The translations under genes and the position numbers were made by a program. Source: Piscinibacter sp. (GTDB lineage: Bacteria; Pseudomonadota; Gammaproteobacteria; Burkholderiales; Burkholderiaceae_C). Taken from it: a stretch of 64,000 bases of DNA. The notes below the pieces were generated by a model. The model made no database searches. It had not been told where the DNA came from and saw only the letters and a list, made by a program, of their open reading frames with translations. The stretch spans positions 310,001-374,000 of the forward strand of contig JAGOAS010000001.1 in NCBI GenBank assembly GCA_017983795.1. The letters are read 5' to 3'. Of the stretch, positions 27,618-34,926 are shown piece after piece (position 1 is the stretch's first letter; each line of letters begins with the position of its first letter).

Positions 27618-28204
27618 CGACCCGCCCTCGTCGCATCGGCCTGTTCGGCGGCACCTTCGACCCGCCGCACAAGGCCCACGTCGCGCTGGCCTCGCTCGCG
27701 CTGGCCGAACTGGCGCTCGACGAGTTGCGCTGGATCCCGACCGGCCAGCCCTGGCAGAAGGCGCGCCGGATCACGCCCGCCGCGCAGCGCGAGGCGATGG
27801 TGCGGCTGGCGATCGTTGGCGAGCCGCGCTTCATGATCGAGCGCTGCGAACTCAAGCGCCAGGGCCCGAGCTTCACGCTCGACACCGTGCGCGAGTTGCG
27901 CGCAACAAAGCCGGGCGCCGAGTGGTTCCTCATCATCGGGCAGGACCAATACGCCAACCTGCACACCTGGCGTGACTGGCGCGAACTGCTCGCGCTGGTC
28001 ACGCTGGCGGTGGCCAACCGGCCCGGCGTCGCCGCCCAGCCGCACCCGGACGTGCAGGCCGCCGCGCAGCACGTCGTGCCGCTGCCCATGCTGGACATCG
28101 CCTCGACCGACATCCGCGAGCGCGTCGCGGCGGGGCAGGACATCAGCGCGCTGGTGCCGGCCGGCGTCGCGCGATATATTGAAGCGAACCACCTTTACCG
28201 CTGA
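27614..28204 (+). CDS. nadD: Nicotinate-nucleotide adenylyltransferase
   Basis: 196 residues. NadD joins ATP and nicotinate mononucleotide in NAD synthesis. The nucleotidyl-transferase loop is [14 protein letters not shown]; the second His motif reads HKAH where most family members have HxGH. The C-terminal signature is ASTDIRERV (ISSTxIR-like). TTG 27614 is the only start that keeps the conserved N-terminus, and it overlaps the hemF stop (TTGA), implying coupled translation. rsfS follows after 24 bases, the usual neighbour of nadD in proteobacteria. Confidence 0.93.
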   Translation: MTTRPRRIGLFGGTFDPPHKAHVALASLALAELALDELRWIPTGQPWQKARRITPAAQREAMVRLAIVGEPRFMIERCELKRQGPSFTLDTVRELRATKPGAEWFLIIGQDQYANLHTWRDWRELLALVTLAVANRPGVAAQPHPDVQAAAQHVVPLPMLDIASTDIRERVAAGQDISALVPAGVARYIEANHLYR

Positions 28205-28228
28205 AGCGGTCGCAACGAGGAGCAAACC

Positions 28229-28840
28229 CTGGACATCCGCAAGCTGCAACGCGCCATCGTCGACGGTCTCGAAGACGTGAAGGCCCAGAACATCGTCGTC
28301 TTCAATACCGAGGCACTCTCGCCGCTCTTCGAGCGCGTGATCATCGCCTCCGGCACGAGCAACCGGCAGACCAAGGCGCTGGCCTCGAGCGTGCGCGATG
28401 CGGTGAAAGGCAGGGGCTTCGCGCTGCCGCGCACCGAGGGCGAGGACAACGGCGAGTGGATCATCGTCGACTGCGGCGCGGCGGTGGTGCACGTGATGCA
28501 GCCGGCCATCCGCGATTACTACCGCCTCGAGGAGATCTGGGGCGGCAAGCCGGTCAAGCTCAAGACCGACACGGCGCCGGTGAAGCTGGTGAAGGCCTCG
28601 GAAGAAGCGGCGCCGGCGAAGAAGACGGTGGCGAAGAAGGCTGCTCCTGCGAAGAAGGCGCCGGCGTCGAAGAAGGCCGCACCGGCCAGGAAGACACCCG
28701 CGCCGGCGAAGAAAGCCGCTCCCGCGAAGAAGGCGGCGCCGGCGAAGAAGCCCGCAGCGGCGAAGAAGGCGGCGCCGGCGAAGAGGGCCCCCGCTCCCGC
28801 GAAGAAGGCCCCGGCCAAGAAGGCCGCCGCTCGCAAGTGA
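28229..28840 (+). CDS. rsfS: Ribosomal silencing factor RsfS with histone-H1-like tail
   Basis: 203 residues from a CTG start; the family is normally ~105-130. The N-terminal ~115 residues are a complete RsfS domain ([61 protein letters not shown]), which binds uL14 and blocks subunit joining in starvation. Residues ~127-203 are a nearly pure Lys/Ala/Pro tail of AAPAKK units, like histone H1 or AlgP. CTG 28229 has GAGGAG 6 bases upstream, and no ATG, GTG or TTG occurs between the nadD stop and the conserved sequence; a GTG at 28277 would remove 16 conserved residues. The tail may bind rRNA. Confidence 0.92.
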   Translation: MDIRKLQRAIVDGLEDVKAQNIVVFNTEALSPLFERVIIASGTSNRQTKALASSVRDAVKGRGFALPRTEGEDNGEWIIVDCGAAVVHVMQPAIRDYYRLEEIWGGKPVKLKTDTAPVKLVKASEEAAPAKKTVAKKAAPAKKAPASKKAAPARKTPAPAKKAAPAKKAAPAKKPAAAKKAAPAKRAPAPAKKAPAKKAAARK

Positions 28841-28850
28841 TCCGTCGGCC

Positions 28851-29318
28851 ATGAGGCTGGTGCTCGCCGCCGTCGGCCAGCGCCAGCCGGCCTGGGCCGA
28901 CGCCGCCTACGAGGACTTCGCCAAGCGCTTCCCGCCCGAGATGCGGCTGGAGCTGAAGGCGGTGAAGGCCGAGCCGCGCGGCTCCAAGACTGCCGAGCAG
29001 TTGATGGCCGCCGAGGCTGTGCGCCTCGAAGCCGCGGCGCCCAAGGGCGCGCGCCGCGTCGTGCTCGACGAGCGCGGCGAGCGCATCAGCACCACGCAGC
29101 TCGCGCAGCGTCTGCAGGCCTGGCAGCGCGACGGCCGCGACGTGGTGATCTTCATCGGCGGGCCCGACGGCCTGCACCCCGATCTCAAGAGCCGCGCCGA
29201 CGATGCGCTGCGCCTGTCCGACCTCACGCTGCCGCACGCCTTCGTGCGCGTGCTGCTGGCCGAGGCGCTGTACCGCGCTTGGACGGTGACCGTGAACCAC
29301 CCCTACCACCGCGAATGA
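28851..29318 (+). CDS. rlmH: 23S rRNA (pseudouridine1915-N3)-methyltransferase
   Basis: 155 residues, exact family length. RlmH is a small SPOUT methyltransferase that modifies helix 69 of 23S rRNA on 70S ribosomes. Visible signatures are the knot loop [30 protein letters not shown] and the C-terminal NHPYHRE that reaches the active site. Placed 10 bases after rsfS; both act on the large subunit. Confidence 0.96.
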   Translation: MRLVLAAVGQRQPAWADAAYEDFAKRFPPEMRLELKAVKAEPRGSKTAEQLMAAEAVRLEAAAPKGARRVVLDERGERISTTQLAQRLQAWQRDGRDVVIFIGGPDGLHPDLKSRADDALRLSDLTLPHAFVRVLLAEALYRAWTVTVNHPYHRE

Positions 29319-29324
29319 CGGCGC

Positions 29325-29930
29325 ATGAAGCACGACTGGATCTACCTCGCTTCGCAGAGCCCGCGCCGACGCCAGCTGCTCGAGCAGATCGGCGTGCGTC
29401 ACGAGCTGCTGCTGCCGCAGGCGCACGAGGATGCCGAGGCGCTCGAAGCGGAAGTCGAAGGCGAGCTGCCGGCCGATTACTGCGAACGTGTCACGCGCGC
29501 CAAGCTGCAGGCGGCGCGTGCGCGCCTCGCCGCGCTCAAGCGCGAAAGCGCGCCCATCCTCTGCTCCGACACCACCGTGGCGCTGGGCCGGCAGATCCTC
29601 GGCAAGCCGCGTGACGCGGCGCATGCGATCGAAACGCTGGGCGCGCTGTCGGGCCGCACGCACCGCGTCATCACCGCGGTGGCTGTCGCATCGGGCCGGC
29701 GCGAGTGGCTGGCGGTGAACGTCTCGCGCGTGCACTTCGCGGCCATCCCCGCCGCCGAGATCGAGCGCTACGTGGCCGGCGGCGAGCCCTTCGGCAAGGC
29801 CGGCGCCTATGCCATCCAGAGCGGCATCGCGGCCTGGATCAGCCGCATCGACGGAAGCTACTCCGGTATCATGGGTTTGCCTCTCTACGAGACGGCCCAA
29901 CTCCTTCGCCGCGCCGGCGTGAACTGCTGA
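29325..29930 (+). CDS. maf: Maf-family nucleoside triphosphate pyrophosphatase
   Basis: 201 residues. Maf/YhdE proteins hydrolyse non-canonical or dTTP/UTP-type nucleotides and influence septation. The start LASQSPRRRQLLEQIGV is diagnostic, CSDTTVALG carries the catalytic Asp region and EPFGKAGAYAIQSGIAAWI is the conserved GKAGAY loop. Six bases separate it from rlmH and 16 from rng, the common yhdE-rng pairing. Confidence 0.94.
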   Translation: MKHDWIYLASQSPRRRQLLEQIGVRHELLLPQAHEDAEALEAEVEGELPADYCERVTRAKLQAARARLAALKRESAPILCSDTTVALGRQILGKPRDAAHAIETLGALSGRTHRVITAVAVASGRREWLAVNVSRVHFAAIPAAEIERYVAGGEPFGKAGAYAIQSGIAAWISRIDGSYSGIMGLPLYETAQLLRRAGVNC

Positions 29931-29946
29931 GCGCCACCAAGCTTCC

Positions 29947-31419
29947 ATGCAGGACATCCTGATCAACTGGGCACCGCAGGAAACGCGCGTGGCCATCGTC
30001 GAGAACGGCGCGGTGCAGGAGCTGCACATCGAGCGCGCGCTCGAGCGCGGGCTGGTCGGCAACATCTACATGGGCCGCGTGGCGCGCGTGCTGCCGGGCA
30101 TGCAGTCGGCCTTCGTCGACATCGGCCTGGAGCGCGCCGCCTTCCTGCACGTGGCCGACGTGCATGCCGCCGGCGCGCCGGCGCGCGGCGAGAACGCGCA
30201 GCAGGTGCCCATCGAGCGCCTGGTGTTCGAGGGCCAGACCCTGATGGTGCAGGTGATCAAGGATGCGATCGGCACCAAGGGCGCGCGCCTGTCGACGCAG
30301 ATCAGCATCGCCGGGCGGCTGCTGGTGTTCCTGCCGCAGGACGACCACATCGGCATCTCGCAGAAGATCGGCTCGCCCGAGCTGCGCGAGCAGCTGCGCG
30401 CGCGCATGATCCGCCTGGCCGCGCTGCCCGACGGCGGCGCCACCGGCGGCTTCATCCTGCGCACCAACGCGGAGGACGCCAGCGACGATGAGCTCGCCGA
30501 CGACATCGCCTACCTGCGCAAGACCTGGGCCGCGGTGCGCGAGCGCGGCTTTGCCTCGCCGCCGGGCACGCTGCTGTACCAGGATCTGAGCCTGGTCGAG
30601 CGCGTGCTGCGCGACCTGGCGCACGACGCCACCGGCGCGATCCGCATCGACTCGAAGATGCAGTTCGACATCCTCAAGGCCTTCGGCGCGGAGTACACGC
30701 CGGGCTCGGTGGCCAAGCTCGAGCACTACAAGGGCGAGCGGCCGATCTTCGACCTCTTCAACATCGATGCCGAGGTGGCCAAGGCGCTGGCGCGGCGCGT
30801 CGATCTCAAGAGCGGTGGCTACCTGATCATCGACCAGACCGAGGCGCTGACGACCATCGACGTCAACACCGGCGGCTTCGTCGGCGCGCGCAACTTCGAC
30901 GACACCATCTTCAAGACCAACCTCGAGGCGGCGCTGGCGATCGCGCGCCAGCTGCGCCTGCGCAACCTCGGCGGCATCATCATCATCGACTTCATCGACA
31001 TGGGCCGCGACGAGCACCAGAGCGCGGTGCTCGCCGAGCTGCGCAAGCAGCTCCTGCGCGACCGCACCAAGGTGACGGTGAGCGGCTTCACCCAGCTCGG
31101 CCTGGTGGAGATGACGCGCAAGCGCACGCGCGAGAGCCTCGCGCACATGCTGTGCGAACCCTGCCCGACCTGCGAAGGCAAGGGCCAGGTGAAGACGGCG
31201 CGCAGCGTCTGCTACGACATCCTGCGCGAGATCCTGCGCGAGGCGCGCCAGTTCAACCCCAAGGAATTCCGCGTCATCGCCAGCGCCGCGGTGGTGGAGA
31301 TGCTGCTCGACGAAGAGAGCCAGCACCTGGCCGGCCTGTCGGAGTTCATCGGCAAGCCGATCTCGCTGTCGTCCGAGGCGACGATGAGCCCGGAGCAGTA
31401 CGACATTGTCCTAATGTGA
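29947..31419 (+). CDS. rng: Ribonuclease G
   Basis: 490 residues. RNase G is a single-strand endoribonuclease that matures the 16S rRNA 5' end. The S1 domain is at ~38-130 (GLVGNIYMGRVARVLPGMQS), the catalytic DNase I-like domain has TIDVNTGGFVG and IIIIDFIDMG with the metal-binding Asp pair, and the zinc link is EPCPTCEGKG. The last codons (ATT GTC CTA ATG TGA) are poorer in G/C at third positions than the rest of the gene. A GC-rich version of the same eight C-terminal residues recurs at 33018-33044, beyond a toxin-antitoxin islet, as if the original end had been displaced. Confidence 0.96.
   Translation: MQDILINWAPQETRVAIVENGAVQELHIERALERGLVGNIYMGRVARVLPGMQSAFVDIGLERAAFLHVADVHAAGAPARGENAQQVPIERLVFEGQTLMVQVIKDAIGTKGARLSTQISIAGRLLVFLPQDDHIGISQKIGSPELREQLRARMIRLAALPDGGATGGFILRTNAEDASDDELADDIAYLRKTWAAVRERGFASPPGTLLYQDLSLVERVLRDLAHDATGAIRIDSKMQFDILKAFGAEYTPGSVAKLEHYKGERPIFDLFNIDAEVAKALARRVDLKSGGYLIIDQTEALTTIDVNTGGFVGARNFDDTIFKTNLEAALAIARQLRLRNLGGIIIIDFIDMGRDEHQSAVLAELRKQLLRDRTKVTVSGFTQLGLVEMTRKRTRESLAHMLCEPCPTCEGKGQVKTARSVCYDILREILREARQFNPKEFRVIASAAVVEMLLDEESQHLAGLSEFIGKPISLSSEATMSPEQYDIVLM
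31393..31419 (+). repeat. Upstream copy of the duplicated rng 3' end (att-like)
   Basis: Encodes EQYDIVLM-stop. It matches 33018-33044 at 20 of 27 bases, including TACGACAT in the middle. This copy has the codons ATT, GTC and CTA, unusual for this genome, and now forms the end of rng. See the paired copy. Confidence 0.55.
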
Positions 31420-31426
31420 CTGTTCG

Positions 31427-31441
31427 CGGGGTCTCACCCCG
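31427..31441 (+). terminator. Short hairpin after rng
   Basis: CGGGGT/ACCCCG with a 3-base loop begins 7 bases after the rng stop. The stem is only six pairs and lacks a T run, so termination is possible but weak. Confidence 0.35.
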
Positions 31442-31470
31442 TTCCAGTCGCCACACGCAAACGCCGCCCG

Positions 31471-31890
31471 TCACGTGCCGGCCACGAACTCGCTTGGCGA
31501 AAGGGCTCGCCCGCGCATTCCGGCGTGGCGCAGCAGCAGCTTGTCGCCGGTGACCAGCAGCAGATCGGATTTCGCCGCCAGCAGCTCCCACAGCAGTTGG
31601 TCGCCGGGGTCGGGCGCGGGCGTGGTCGCGACGGGCGCCAGGACGATCGCGTGCTGGGCGATGTCGGTCAGCAGCGTCTCGACTTCGGCCACCGTCAGCC
31701 CGTGCAGCTTTCGCAGGCCGGGGCGCACGAGCACCGTGCGGTACTCGCCCAGCAGAGCCTGGGATACGACAAAGGGAAACGCTGCGGCCAGCATGCCATC
31801 CAGGATGCGGGCCACGGGAGACGCGGCGTTGCCGGTCAGCAAGCCGGCCACCACCACGTTGGTGTCGACGATGGCGGCGCGCCGGCTCAC
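31471..31890 (-). CDS. PIN-domain toxin of a type II toxin-antitoxin pair
   Basis: 139 residues. PIN ribonuclease of the 'putative toxin, PIN family' (COG1569-like) group. Acidic catalytic residues appear in order: VDTNVVVAGL (Asp9), the Glu in ALLGEYRTVL, and DPGDQLLWE plus LVTGDK. It would cleave RNA when freed from its antitoxin. Four-base overlap with the upstream ribbon-helix-helix antitoxin gene (ATGA) shows coupled expression. It converges on rng from the far side of a 51-base gap. All key residues are intact, so it is probably functional. Confidence 0.88.
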   Translation of the reverse strand: MSRRAAIVDTNVVVAGLLTGNAASPVARILDGMLAAAFPFVVSQALLGEYRTVLVRPGLRKLHGLTVAEVETLLTDIAQHAIVLAPVATTPAPDPGDQLLWELLAAKSDLLLVTGDKLLLRHAGMRGRALSPSEFVAGT

Positions 31891-32129
31891 GACTTCTTGC
31901 GCCGGACTGCCCGCACCTGGTCTTGGGCGACCGCCATCGCCTGATCGTCGCTGAGCTTGCTGTGGGCGCGCGCTCGTCGAACGAGGCCGCGTGCGTCCTC
32001 GCGCGACTTGATGCCATAGAAGTCCAGGCTTTCGTCGATCAGTTGCCCAATGGTCTTGTCGCGTTGTGCAGACGCCTCCTTGAGCGCGCGGTAGCGGGCC
32101 TCGGACAAGGTGATGGTCAGGCGGCTCAT
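31887..32129 (-). CDS. Ribbon-helix-helix antitoxin
   Basis: 80 residues. The N-terminal ~45 residues (MSRLTITLSEARYRALKEAS) form an Arc/CopG-type ribbon-helix-helix DNA-binding domain. The charged C-terminus (ARGLVRRARAHSKLSDDQAM) should wrap the PIN toxin. I start at ATG 32129 because the preceding codons overlap the palindromic operator. Repressor of its own operon by analogy with related pairs; a 20-base palindrome sits 12-31 bases upstream. Confidence 0.85.
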   Translation of the reverse strand: MSRLTITLSEARYRALKEASAQRDKTIGQLIDESLDFYGIKSREDARGLVRRARAHSKLSDDQAMAVAQDQVRAVRRKKS

Positions 32130-32140
32130 GGCAGTCTCAC

Positions 32141-32160
32141 ATTGGTGCATTAACACCAAT
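32141..32160. promoter_or_regulatory. Palindromic operator of the PIN/RHH operon
   Basis: ATTGGTGCATTAACACCAAT: perfect 7-base arms (ATTGGTG/CACCAAT) around a 6-base AT-rich centre, 11 bases before the antitoxin ATG. The position and symmetry fit autoregulation by the ribbon-helix-helix antitoxin. Confidence 0.65.
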
Positions 32161-32357
32161 ATGATATCGCAGCAGGGCGCGGCTTGCCGGAGAAGTCGAG
32201 CGAGCGTGTCCCATCGGCCATTCCTCCGACCGTATCCGTTGGATGTTCAGTCTCGCGAGGGCGGTCTCAAGCGGGCGCATGGGTGTGGCGCGGCTGGTGC
32301 GCGCCCTCACGAAGCCTTGGTAGATCGCTGCAGATAAAGCGACAATTGCCGCCTTCC

Positions 32358-32505
32358 ATGCATCAATCCTTGGCCTCTCTGCCTTTCCCCGAGTACCGCG
32401 GCCGCGTGCTCGGCTTGCTGCTGTGTCCCGAAGAGTTGCTGCACGGCGGGGAGGTCGCGTCGCGCGGGGCTGCTGGTCGGCACCATCACGCGCGAACTCG
32501 CCGGG
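32358..32505 (+). pseudogene. Frameshifted remnant of an HTH-nucleotidyltransferase antitoxin-type gene
   Basis: From ATG 32358 one frame reads MHQSLASLPFPEYRGRVLGL, then LLCPEELLHGGEVASRG, and a different frame continues GLLVGTITRELAGHQP then a stop. Joined, these look like the N-terminal winged-helix of proteins that fuse an HTH domain to a minimal nucleotidyltransferase (pattern FPxYRRxVLGLLLxxPExxxxxREIAR...GTITREL). The nucleotidyltransferase core itself is missing. The 197 bases between the operator (32160) and this remnant hold nothing I can identify. The reading rests on recall of the family pattern, not on a search. Confidence 0.45.
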
Positions 32506-32617
32506 CATCAGCCTTGACGCGATCCAGCCGGACGCAGCACTCGCGGGCAAGCTCCTGGCCGCGACACAGCGCAACATCGCTGATGCGCAGTTGGCTGCGC
32601 TGAGCGCCGAGAGCTGA
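32504..32617 (+). pseudogene. Possible HEPN-protein N-terminal remnant
   Basis: A third frame reads GISLDAIQPDAALAGKLLAA, then TQRNIADAQLAALSAES and stop. This is like the first helices of small HEPN toxins (a leucine-rich helix then NIADAQ...LSAE), which normally continue for another ~90 residues. HEPN genes usually follow nucleotidyltransferase genes, as here, supporting a decayed MNT-HEPN pair. Truncated just before the next gene's GTG. Confidence 0.4.
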
Positions 32618-32628
32618 GCGAGGTCATC

Positions 32629-33000
32629 GTGAATATCCGTCCCATCCACACCGAGGCCGACTACGAGGCTGCGCTCGGCGACATCGCGGTCTTGATGGAA
32701 TCCGACCCCGCGCCGGGCACGCCGAAGGGCGATCGCCTGGACATCCTGGCCACGCTGGTGCAAGCCTATGAGTCCCGGCACTTTCCCATCGATGCGCCCG
32801 ATCCGGTGGAGGCGATCAAGTTCCGGATGGAGCAGAGCGGTCTGACGGTGAAGGATCTCGAGCCGATCATCGGCCGCCCTAACCGGGTCTACGAAGTGCT
32901 GAGCCGCAAGCGCCCGCTGACACTGGCCATGATCCGCCGCCTGCACAGGAGCCTCGGAATCCCGGCGGAGGTGCTCATCGCCGAGAGTGCGAATGCGTGA
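32629..33000 (+). CDS. HigA-like HTH antitoxin/regulator without adjacent toxin
   Basis: 123 residues. Matches the COG5499 HigA group: acidic N-terminal half (IHTEADYEAALGDIAVLMES) and a C-terminal helix-turn-helix (VKDLEPIIGRPNRVYEVLSR then KRPLTLAMIRRLHRSLGIPA). These normally follow a HigB-type mRNA interferase gene, but the preceding 470 bases contain none. It is an orphan antitoxin or has been left after toxin loss. Start GTG 32629 with a GAGCGAGG purine stretch upstream. The gene is intact and may still act as a repressor or 'anti-addiction' module. Confidence 0.8.
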   Translation: MNIRPIHTEADYEAALGDIAVLMESDPAPGTPKGDRLDILATLVQAYESRHFPIDAPDPVEAIKFRMEQSGLTVKDLEPIIGRPNRVYEVLSRKRPLTLAMIRRLHRSLGIPAEVLIAESANA

Positions 33001-33017
33001 GCGCCAAATCGTTTGAC

Positions 33018-33044
33018 GAGAAGTACGACATCGCGCTGATGTAG
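33018..33044 (+). repeat. Downstream copy of the rng 3' end (probable original end)
   Basis: Encodes EKYDIALM-stop with GC-rich codons (ATC GCG CTG ATG TAG) typical of this genome. It is not part of any gene now. The most economical reading is that the 1.6-kb islet between the two copies entered at the end of rng and supplied a replacement C-terminus. Confidence 0.5.
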
Positions 33045-33062
33045 CGCGCCAACCCCCAGCGC

Positions 33063-33902
33063 ATGTTCTCCATCGTCATCCCCACCTGGAACAACCTCGC
33101 CCATCTGCAGCTGGTGCTGCGCAGCATCCGCGAGCATTCGCGCGAGGCGCACCAGATCATCGTGCACGTCAACGACGGCCGCGACGGCACGCGCGAGTGG
33201 GTGCGCGCGCAGGGCATAGCGCACACCGCCTCCGACGACAACATCGGCATCTGCTACGCGATGAACGAGGCGGCGATGCTGGCGCGGCACGAGCACCTCG
33301 TCTACATGAACGACGACATGTACTGCCTGCCGGGCTGGGACACGGCGCTGCAGCGCCGCGCCGCGGCGATGCCGTCGGATCTGTACCTGCTCTCGGGCAC
33401 CATGGTCGAGCCGCGCGACAGCGGCAATCCCTGCGTGGTGGTCGGCCCCTACGGCGACGGCGTGGACAACTTCCGCGAGGCCGATCTGCTGCGCGACGCA
33501 CCCAGGCTCGTGCGCGCCGACTGGTACGGCGCCACTTGGCCGCCCACGCTGGTGGCGCGGCGCTGGTGGTTCCGCGTCGGCGGCTACAGCACCGAGCTGA
33601 GCCCGGGCATGAGCAGCGACAACGACTTCGCGATGAAGCTCTGGCACGCCGGCTGCCGGCACTTCATCGGCGTGGGCGATTCGCTGGTCTACCACTTCCA
33701 GCAGAAGTCCACCGGCAAGGTGGTGAAGAACGACGGGCGACGCCAGTTCCTCGACAAGTGGGGCCTGACGCAGTCCAGCTTCGATCGCTTCTACCTGCGC
33801 CGCGGCCAGCCGCTGGCGGCCGATCGCCTGCCGGAGCCGGAAGACAGCCCGGCGCTGCGCCGCGCGCTCTTCAAGAGCCGGCTGCGCAAGCGCTTCGGCT
33901 GA
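33063..33902 (+). CDS. Family 2 glycosyltransferase
   Basis: 279 residues. GT-A fold: the N-terminus MFSIVIPTWNNLAHLQLVL is the nucleotide-sugar binding start, the DXD-like motif is YMNDDMYCLPGW, and SSDNDFAMKLWHAG is the acceptor-side acidic region. Lacks membrane helices; likely works at the inner face of the membrane on a surface polysaccharide or LPS. First gene of a sugar-transfer cluster that runs to 41952, and convergent with the next glycosyltransferase (4 bases between stops). Confidence 0.85.
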   Translation: MFSIVIPTWNNLAHLQLVLRSIREHSREAHQIIVHVNDGRDGTREWVRAQGIAHTASDDNIGICYAMNEAAMLARHEHLVYMNDDMYCLPGWDTALQRRAAAMPSDLYLLSGTMVEPRDSGNPCVVVGPYGDGVDNFREADLLRDAPRLVRADWYGATWPPTLVARRWWFRVGGYSTELSPGMSSDNDFAMKLWHAGCRHFIGVGDSLVYHFQQKSTGKVVKNDGRRQFLDKWGLTQSSFDRFYLRRGQPLAADRLPEPEDSPALRRALFKSRLRKRFG

Positions 33903-33906
33903 ACGC

Positions 33907-34926
33907 TCAGCCGTGCTCCTTGGCAGCCAGCCGCTTGAGCGCGAAGAAGGGCGCCAGCAGCCAGGGCGCCGCCGCGTAGGTCAGCAAGCGCAGGCGCAGC
34001 GCGAGCGGCTGCTCGCCGGCGCGCAGCGCGATGCCCAGTTTCTCGAAGGCGCTGCCGGCGCCGAACAGCGCCGCGATGAAGCGCTCGCGCGCCAGCGTGC
34101 GTTCGAGGTGAGTGCCGATCTCGTCGTAGCGGCCCATCAGCCGCGCATCCTTCAACATCTGCTCGGCCTCGACCAGCGCATGGCGGTTGTTCTTCAGCAG
34201 CCGCTCGATCACGTCGCTCGCGTACAGCTTGCGTCGCCGCCGCGAGATGCCGCCGCGGCGGTATTGCACAAGCGGTTCGCGCAGCGTGATCGCGCCGCCG
34301 CTGCCGAGGGCGCGGAACACCATCACCAGATCCTCGGCCACGGTGCCGGGTGGCAGCGGGCCGAAGCGATCGAACAGGCGTTTCGTCCATGCCTGCGCGG
34401 CGCCGACCACGTGCGGCGGCTGCGCCGCCCACTGCGCGAGCGAGGTGTAGGCGCCGAGGTCACTGGGCACGATCTCGCCATGCACCCGGCCTTCGGCATC
34501 GAGGTCGGCCAGCGCGCTGGCGATCAGGTCGGGCCGGCGATCGTGGGCCAGCCAGGCCTCGACGACACGCTCGACGCGCTGCGGCAAGGAGACGTCGTCG
34601 CCCGCGGCCACCACCAGCAGCTCGCCTTGCGCGCGCTGCGCCAGCAGGCTCAGGTGCGCGCCGATGCCGAGGTTGTGTTCGTTGCGGTTGAGCACCAGGC
34701 GGTGCGGGCCCGCGTAGCCCGCGGCGGCCTCGCACAGCGCCTCCCAGGTGCCGTCGCCCGAGGCGTCGTCGGAGGCGAGGATCTCCAGCGGCTGGTAGGT
34801 CTGGGCCAGGGCGCCGCGCAACGCATCGCCGACGGTGTCGGCCTGGCGGTAGGCGATCAGCAGGATGGAGACGAGCGGGCGCGAGGCGATGTCGGCCTGG
34901 GACGCCGTCGCCGTGTCTGCGCTCAC
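33907..34926 (-). CDS. Family 2 glycosyltransferase
   Basis: 339 residues from GTG 34926. Typical GT2 start RPLVSILLIAYRQADTVGDA, ILASDDASGDGTWEAL and the metal site VVAAGDDVSLPQRVE. Two C-terminal hydrophobic segments may associate it with the membrane. GTG overlaps the stop of the upstream methyltransferase (GTGA), so the pair is co-translated. Predicted to extend a cell-surface glycan; donor and acceptor not known. Confidence 0.85.
   Translation of the reverse strand: MSADTATASQADIASRPLVSILLIAYRQADTVGDALRGALAQTYQPLEILASDDASGDGTWEALCEAAAGYAGPHRLVLNRNEHNLGIGAHLSLLAQRAQGELLVVAAGDDVSLPQRVERVVEAWLAHDRRPDLIASALADLDAEGRVHGEIVPSDLGAYTSLAQWAAQPPHVVGAAQAWTKRLFDRFGPLPPGTVAEDLVMVFRALGSGGAITLREPLVQYRRGGISRRRRKLYASDVIERLLKNNRHALVEAEQMLKDARLMGRYDEIGTHLERTLARERFIAALFGAGSAFEKLGIALRAGEQPLALRLRLLTYAAAPWLLAPFFALKRLAAKEHG

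Noticed and set aside
28610-28840. A separate histone-H1/AlgP-like gene in the AAPAKK region
   Set aside because: The repeat is in frame with RsfS without a stop or internal ribosome site, and no start codon precedes it at a sensible distance.
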